Shown here: piece by piece, positions 6,887-8,926 of the stretch
Position numbering within the stretch: position 1 is the stretch's first letter
How the letters are laid out: each line of letters begins with the position of its first letter
Source: Chloroflexota bacterium
Lineage (GTDB): Bacteria > Cyanobacteriota > Vampirovibrionia > Obscuribacterales > Obscuribacteraceae
Length of the DNA stretch: 8,926 nt
Direction: 5' to 3'
NCBI GenBank assembly: GCA_005240105.1
Contig: SBAT01000146.1
Coordinates: 1 to 8,926, forward strand
The notes under the pieces: model-generated
Told to the model about the DNA's origin: nothing
The model's input: the letters and a program-made list of their open reading frames with translations, nothing else
Databases searched by the model: none
Made by a program: the position numbers and the translations under genes

Positions 6887-7650
6887 TCAATGAGCTGAGC
6901 TACAAAATACACAATCGACTCTTGCGCTACAAGGTGTTGCGTAAGCCAATAATATCTTTGGAAGAAAAGATGCGCGCGCTTGCCTTTCGGCTTAACAGCA
7001 GCAACCAGGCGAAGTTGAACGAACAATATTTAGCTTGCACAAACTTTGATCACTTATTCCAATTTGCTTGTGATGTATTAGGACCGCATCAAAAGCGAAG
7101 TGAGATTGAAAAATTTCTGCAATTTGCAGCGGATAAGAGTCCTAAATCCGCTCTAGAAATTGGCATGGCGCAGGCGGGGACAAGCTTCTTACTTAAAGAA
7201 GCGATTAGCTCATTGACGATGCTTATGGGCATCGACATCTATTTGCACAATGTATTTATTCTGGAAGCCTTTAACCAACGCGGATGCAGCCTACAGTTCT
7301 TTGAAGGCAGCTCGACAGAACTAATAATTAAGAAGGGTGTAGTTGATACACTAGCCGGGCGTAAATTGGATCTCTTATTCATAGACGGTGACCATAGTTA
7401 TGACGGAGTCAAGGCGGATTTCCAAAACTATCGAGACTTGGTCCGTGATGGCGGACTTATTGTCTTTCATGATATTTGTGAGGACTTCCAAACAAAGTAC
7501 GGTATTCACTCTGGAAATTATACGGGTGGCGTGCCGCAATTCTGGAAGGAAATCAAAGATTCATTTGAGCACTATGAATTTGTAGATAAACCGGATCAAG
7601 ATGGATTTGGCATTGGCTGCCTCATTTACAATACCGGTATGCAGGGATGA
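6883..7650 (+). CDS. Class I SAM-dependent methyltransferase, Methyltransf_24/CmcI-like
   Basis: This 255-residue protein is a probable O-methyltransferase. The SAM-binding loop is ALEIGMAQAGTSFLL (90-104), MGIDIY (115-120) supplies the acidic ribose contact, and LDLLFIDGDHSYDGVKADF (162-180) is the hallmark of Methyltransf_24 and CmcI/rhamnosyl O-methyltransferase-type enzymes, where the D-x-D-H cluster binds a metal. GGLIVFHDI (190-198) adds the second metal-ligand region, and TGGVPQFWKEIKD follows. The basic N-terminal 50 residues contain no motif I know. ATG 6883 overlaps the previous stop; only a weak GGG-type Shine-Dalgarno is present, so translation probably relies on coupling. Lying among glycosyltransferases, it most likely methylates a sugar hydroxyl of the glycan, but a small-molecule substrate is possible. 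Confidence 0.88.
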   Translation: MINELSYKIHNRLLRYKVLRKPIISLEEKMRALAFRLNSSNQAKLNEQYLACTNFDHLFQFACDVLGPHQKRSEIEKFLQFAADKSPKSALEIGMAQAGTSFLLKEAISSLTMLMGIDIYLHNVFILEAFNQRGCSLQFFEGSSTELIIKKGVVDTLAGRKLDLLFIDGDHSYDGVKADFQNYRDLVRDGGLIVFHDICEDFQTKYGIHSGNYTGGVPQFWKEIKDSFEHYEFVDKPDQDGFGIGCLIYNTGMQG

Positions 7651-7665
7651 CCAACATTTTGCACT

Positions 7666-7678
7666 GGAGGTGTGAGTG
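7666..7678 (+). promoter_or_regulatory. Strong ribosome binding site and GTG start of the second FkbM gene
   Basis: GGAGGT (7666-7671) is a near-perfect Shine-Dalgarno sequence. The GTG at 7676 follows after only four bases, somewhat closer than usual, but an in-frame TGA at 7673-7675 excludes any earlier start. The GTG at 7672 meets a stop after three codons. Confidence 0.65.
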
Positions 7679-8629
7679 ATTAGTGTTAATAAGGCAAGCA
7701 TCAAGTTAATCGAGCATATCAAGTTGCTTCGTTTTATTGCCAGGTTGCTTCCTGTAGGACACAGGTTATATCCTCTCGTTAGAGGTTACAGTTCATATGA
7801 AGGACTGCTGGGCATTGAGTTCGGGCGGTACTATTTGCTGTATCCGGCGACATGGCTTGCACCACTTAGGTCACATATTATTTTTACCGGACAGAAGAAT
7901 TATCCGGAGTTCCGATTATTCAAGTCACTAATACAAAAGATCAACCAGGGAACTATTGTGGATGTTGGTGCTAATTTTGGTGAATGGGTGCTCATGACTA
8001 GGGAATGTACCAGTTTGCCTGTAGTCGCTTATGAGCCTTCTCCAGTCTCGGCCCAAGTAATGCAACAAATGGTAGATTACAACCAATTGGACAATGTCCA
8101 GGTGCGAAATGCTGCATGCGGCAATGCTAATGAAGAAATTGTTCTGGACACGAGCATAGTTAGTTATATACATCATGGCGATTTGAACAAGAGCAGTACT
8201 GGTGTGTTGGAGACAAGCCAATTACAATTAGATTCCGCTGGCGAAGTGAAAAAGAAAATTGTGCCCGTCACCGTGCCAATGGTTCGACTTGATGATGAAT
8301 TGAGTCAATCTAGAGTGTCTTTGCTAAAGATTGATTGTGAGGGCTTCGAATATGAGGTTCTGTCCGGTGCTATTAAAATCCTAGAAGAACAGCGGCCAAT
8401 GATCTACCTCGAAGTCCATCCTGGACAAATCGAAGCATATGGTCATTCTCCCAAGGATGTAATTGATTTTCTTAGACCGTACTATGACATGCGATTTTTC
8501 GTGGACAATAGGGAAATTGGTACTGAACAGGATGTGTGGGATGCTGTTGCCAAAGCTACGCCTCCAGGGCATATAGCTGGGTATCCCATCCACTTTCAAA
8601 TTGCGGTAATTTGTACTCCTCGGCAATAA
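7676..8629 (+). CDS. FkbM-family SAM-dependent methyltransferase, last gene of the operon
   Basis: This 317-residue protein is a second FkbM methyltransferase, likely to O-methylate a sugar hydroxyl. TIVDVGANFGEWVLM (93-107) is the SAM-binding motif, VAYEPSP (117-123) the acidic second strand, VQVRNAACGN (141-150) a conserved strand of the family, and LLKIDCEGFEYEVLSGA (216-232) the FkbM signature, followed by RPMIYLEVHPGQ. The first 90 residues are basic and hydrophobic without a clear membrane helix. It differs from the minus-strand FkbM protein in most positions outside the motifs, so the two are distant relatives and not a recent duplication. The gene starts at GTG after a 25-base gap, the only real gap in the operon. 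Its stop faces the minus-strand gene fragment nine bases away. The family is certain; the substrate is inferred. Confidence 0.9.
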   Translation: MISVNKASIKLIEHIKLLRFIARLLPVGHRLYPLVRGYSSYEGLLGIEFGRYYLLYPATWLAPLRSHIIFTGQKNYPEFRLFKSLIQKINQGTIVDVGANFGEWVLMTRECTSLPVVAYEPSPVSAQVMQQMVDYNQLDNVQVRNAACGNANEEIVLDTSIVSYIHHGDLNKSSTGVLETSQLQLDSAGEVKKKIVPVTVPMVRLDDELSQSRVSLLKIDCEGFEYEVLSGAIKILEEQRPMIYLEVHPGQIEAYGHSPKDVIDFLRPYYDMRFFVDNREIGTEQDVWDAVAKATPPGHIAGYPIHFQIAVICTPRQ

Positions 8630-8638
8630 GCGTTGGTT

Positions 8639-8926
8639 TTAGCCTTGTGAGGATTGCGGCTCATTTGTTATTAGCGCTTCCCATCGTTTGGCAATATCAA
8701 TCCAAGACAAGTACGTATTAGCCAACTGAGAAAGTTGATTCGAAATTGATCCCAGTTTGGTCTTGTCGGTAATATCGGCAAGAATTTCGTCGGTGTCTTT
8801 CAAATAACTTAGATAGTGCTGACCGTTTAGAAAAGGCTCATCAGCAGGACCAGAATCTTCCGATAGGCATACGTGACCAAGCTTGGCAGCAAGGTGGAAG
8901 GATGTTGACTTGAGCATATGAGTTGA
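8639..8926 (-). CDS. Probable glycosyltransferase, C-terminal end only
   Basis: An open minus-strand frame runs from the right edge of the window to TAA at 8639-8641, giving 95 residues of a gene whose start lies outside. The Met at 8917 need not be the start, as the frame continues upstream of it without a stop. The sequence KSTSFHLAAKLGHVCLSEDSG, then ADEPFLNGQHYLSYLKDTDEIL and a closing helical region ending in WEALI, has the rhythm of the end of a GT-B donor domain. It aligns by eye, almost without gaps, to the same part of the left-edge glycosyltransferase (SSFGAAACHGLP onward). No catalytic residue can be confirmed. It converges on the operon, so it belongs to a separate, oppositely directed transcript. 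It may be another enzyme of the same locus; a different family is possible. Confidence 0.55.
   Translation of the reverse strand, partial: STHMLKSTSFHLAAKLGHVCLSEDSGPADEPFLNGQHYLSYLKDTDEILADITDKTKLGSISNQLSQLANTYLSWIDIAKRWEALITNEPQSSQG

Noticed and set aside
8618..8652. Possible bidirectional terminator between the convergent genes (CCTC..CAA with TTG.GAGG)
   Set aside because: The stem is short and interrupted, the loop is 18 bases and there is no run of T directly after it.
1..8926. tRNA, rRNA, CRISPR array, insertion sequence or transposase
   Set aside because: No cloverleaf-like sequence, spaced repeats, terminal inverted repeats or transposase-like protein was seen on either strand.

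Overview
The window is a compact bacterial locus for glycan assembly. It holds eight complete protein genes and two gene fragments cut by the window edges. There are no RNA genes, insertion sequences, CRISPR arrays or long gaps; every intergenic stretch is under 50 bases. All ten genes fall into two enzyme classes: glycosyltransferases (seven, counting both fragments) and SAM-dependent methyltransferases (three). Base composition is moderate. Starts are ATG, with one GTG, mostly preceded by GGAGG-like ribosome binding sites. Nothing here fixes the species. The glycosyltransferase starting at 2711 recalls family-4 enzymes I associate with Cyanobacteria, Planctomycetes and Verrucomicrobia, but that is memory of a family and not a placement.

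Layout. The left edge holds the C-terminal half of a GT-B glycosyltransferase (+). A FkbM-family methyltransferase on the minus strand (578-1447) is wedged between it and the main gene run. A 43-base divergent gap follows, with a good sigma70-type promoter facing the FkbM gene and placing its transcription start almost on the ATG. Seven plus-strand genes run from 1491 to 8629: a WcaI-like glycosyltransferase, two further family-4 glycosyltransferases, a GT-A family-2 glycosyltransferase, another GT-B enzyme, a Methyltransf_24/CmcI-like methyltransferase and a second FkbM methyltransferase. Junctions in this run are ATGA overlaps, an 8-base overlap, an abutting TAA-ATG and one 25-base gap, so it looks like one translationally coupled operon. 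At the right edge the C-terminal end of a probable further glycosyltransferase lies on the minus strand, converging on the operon with a 9-base gap.

Working model (inference). The operon builds a surface polysaccharide or glycolipid. The GT-A enzyme and several GT-B enzymes add sugars on the cytoplasmic side, and up to three methyltransferases O-methylate the sugars, perhaps as capping or chain-length marks. No flippase, polymerase, export, priming or nucleotide-sugar gene is in view, so those functions must lie outside the window. Donor and acceptor sugars cannot be read from the sequence.
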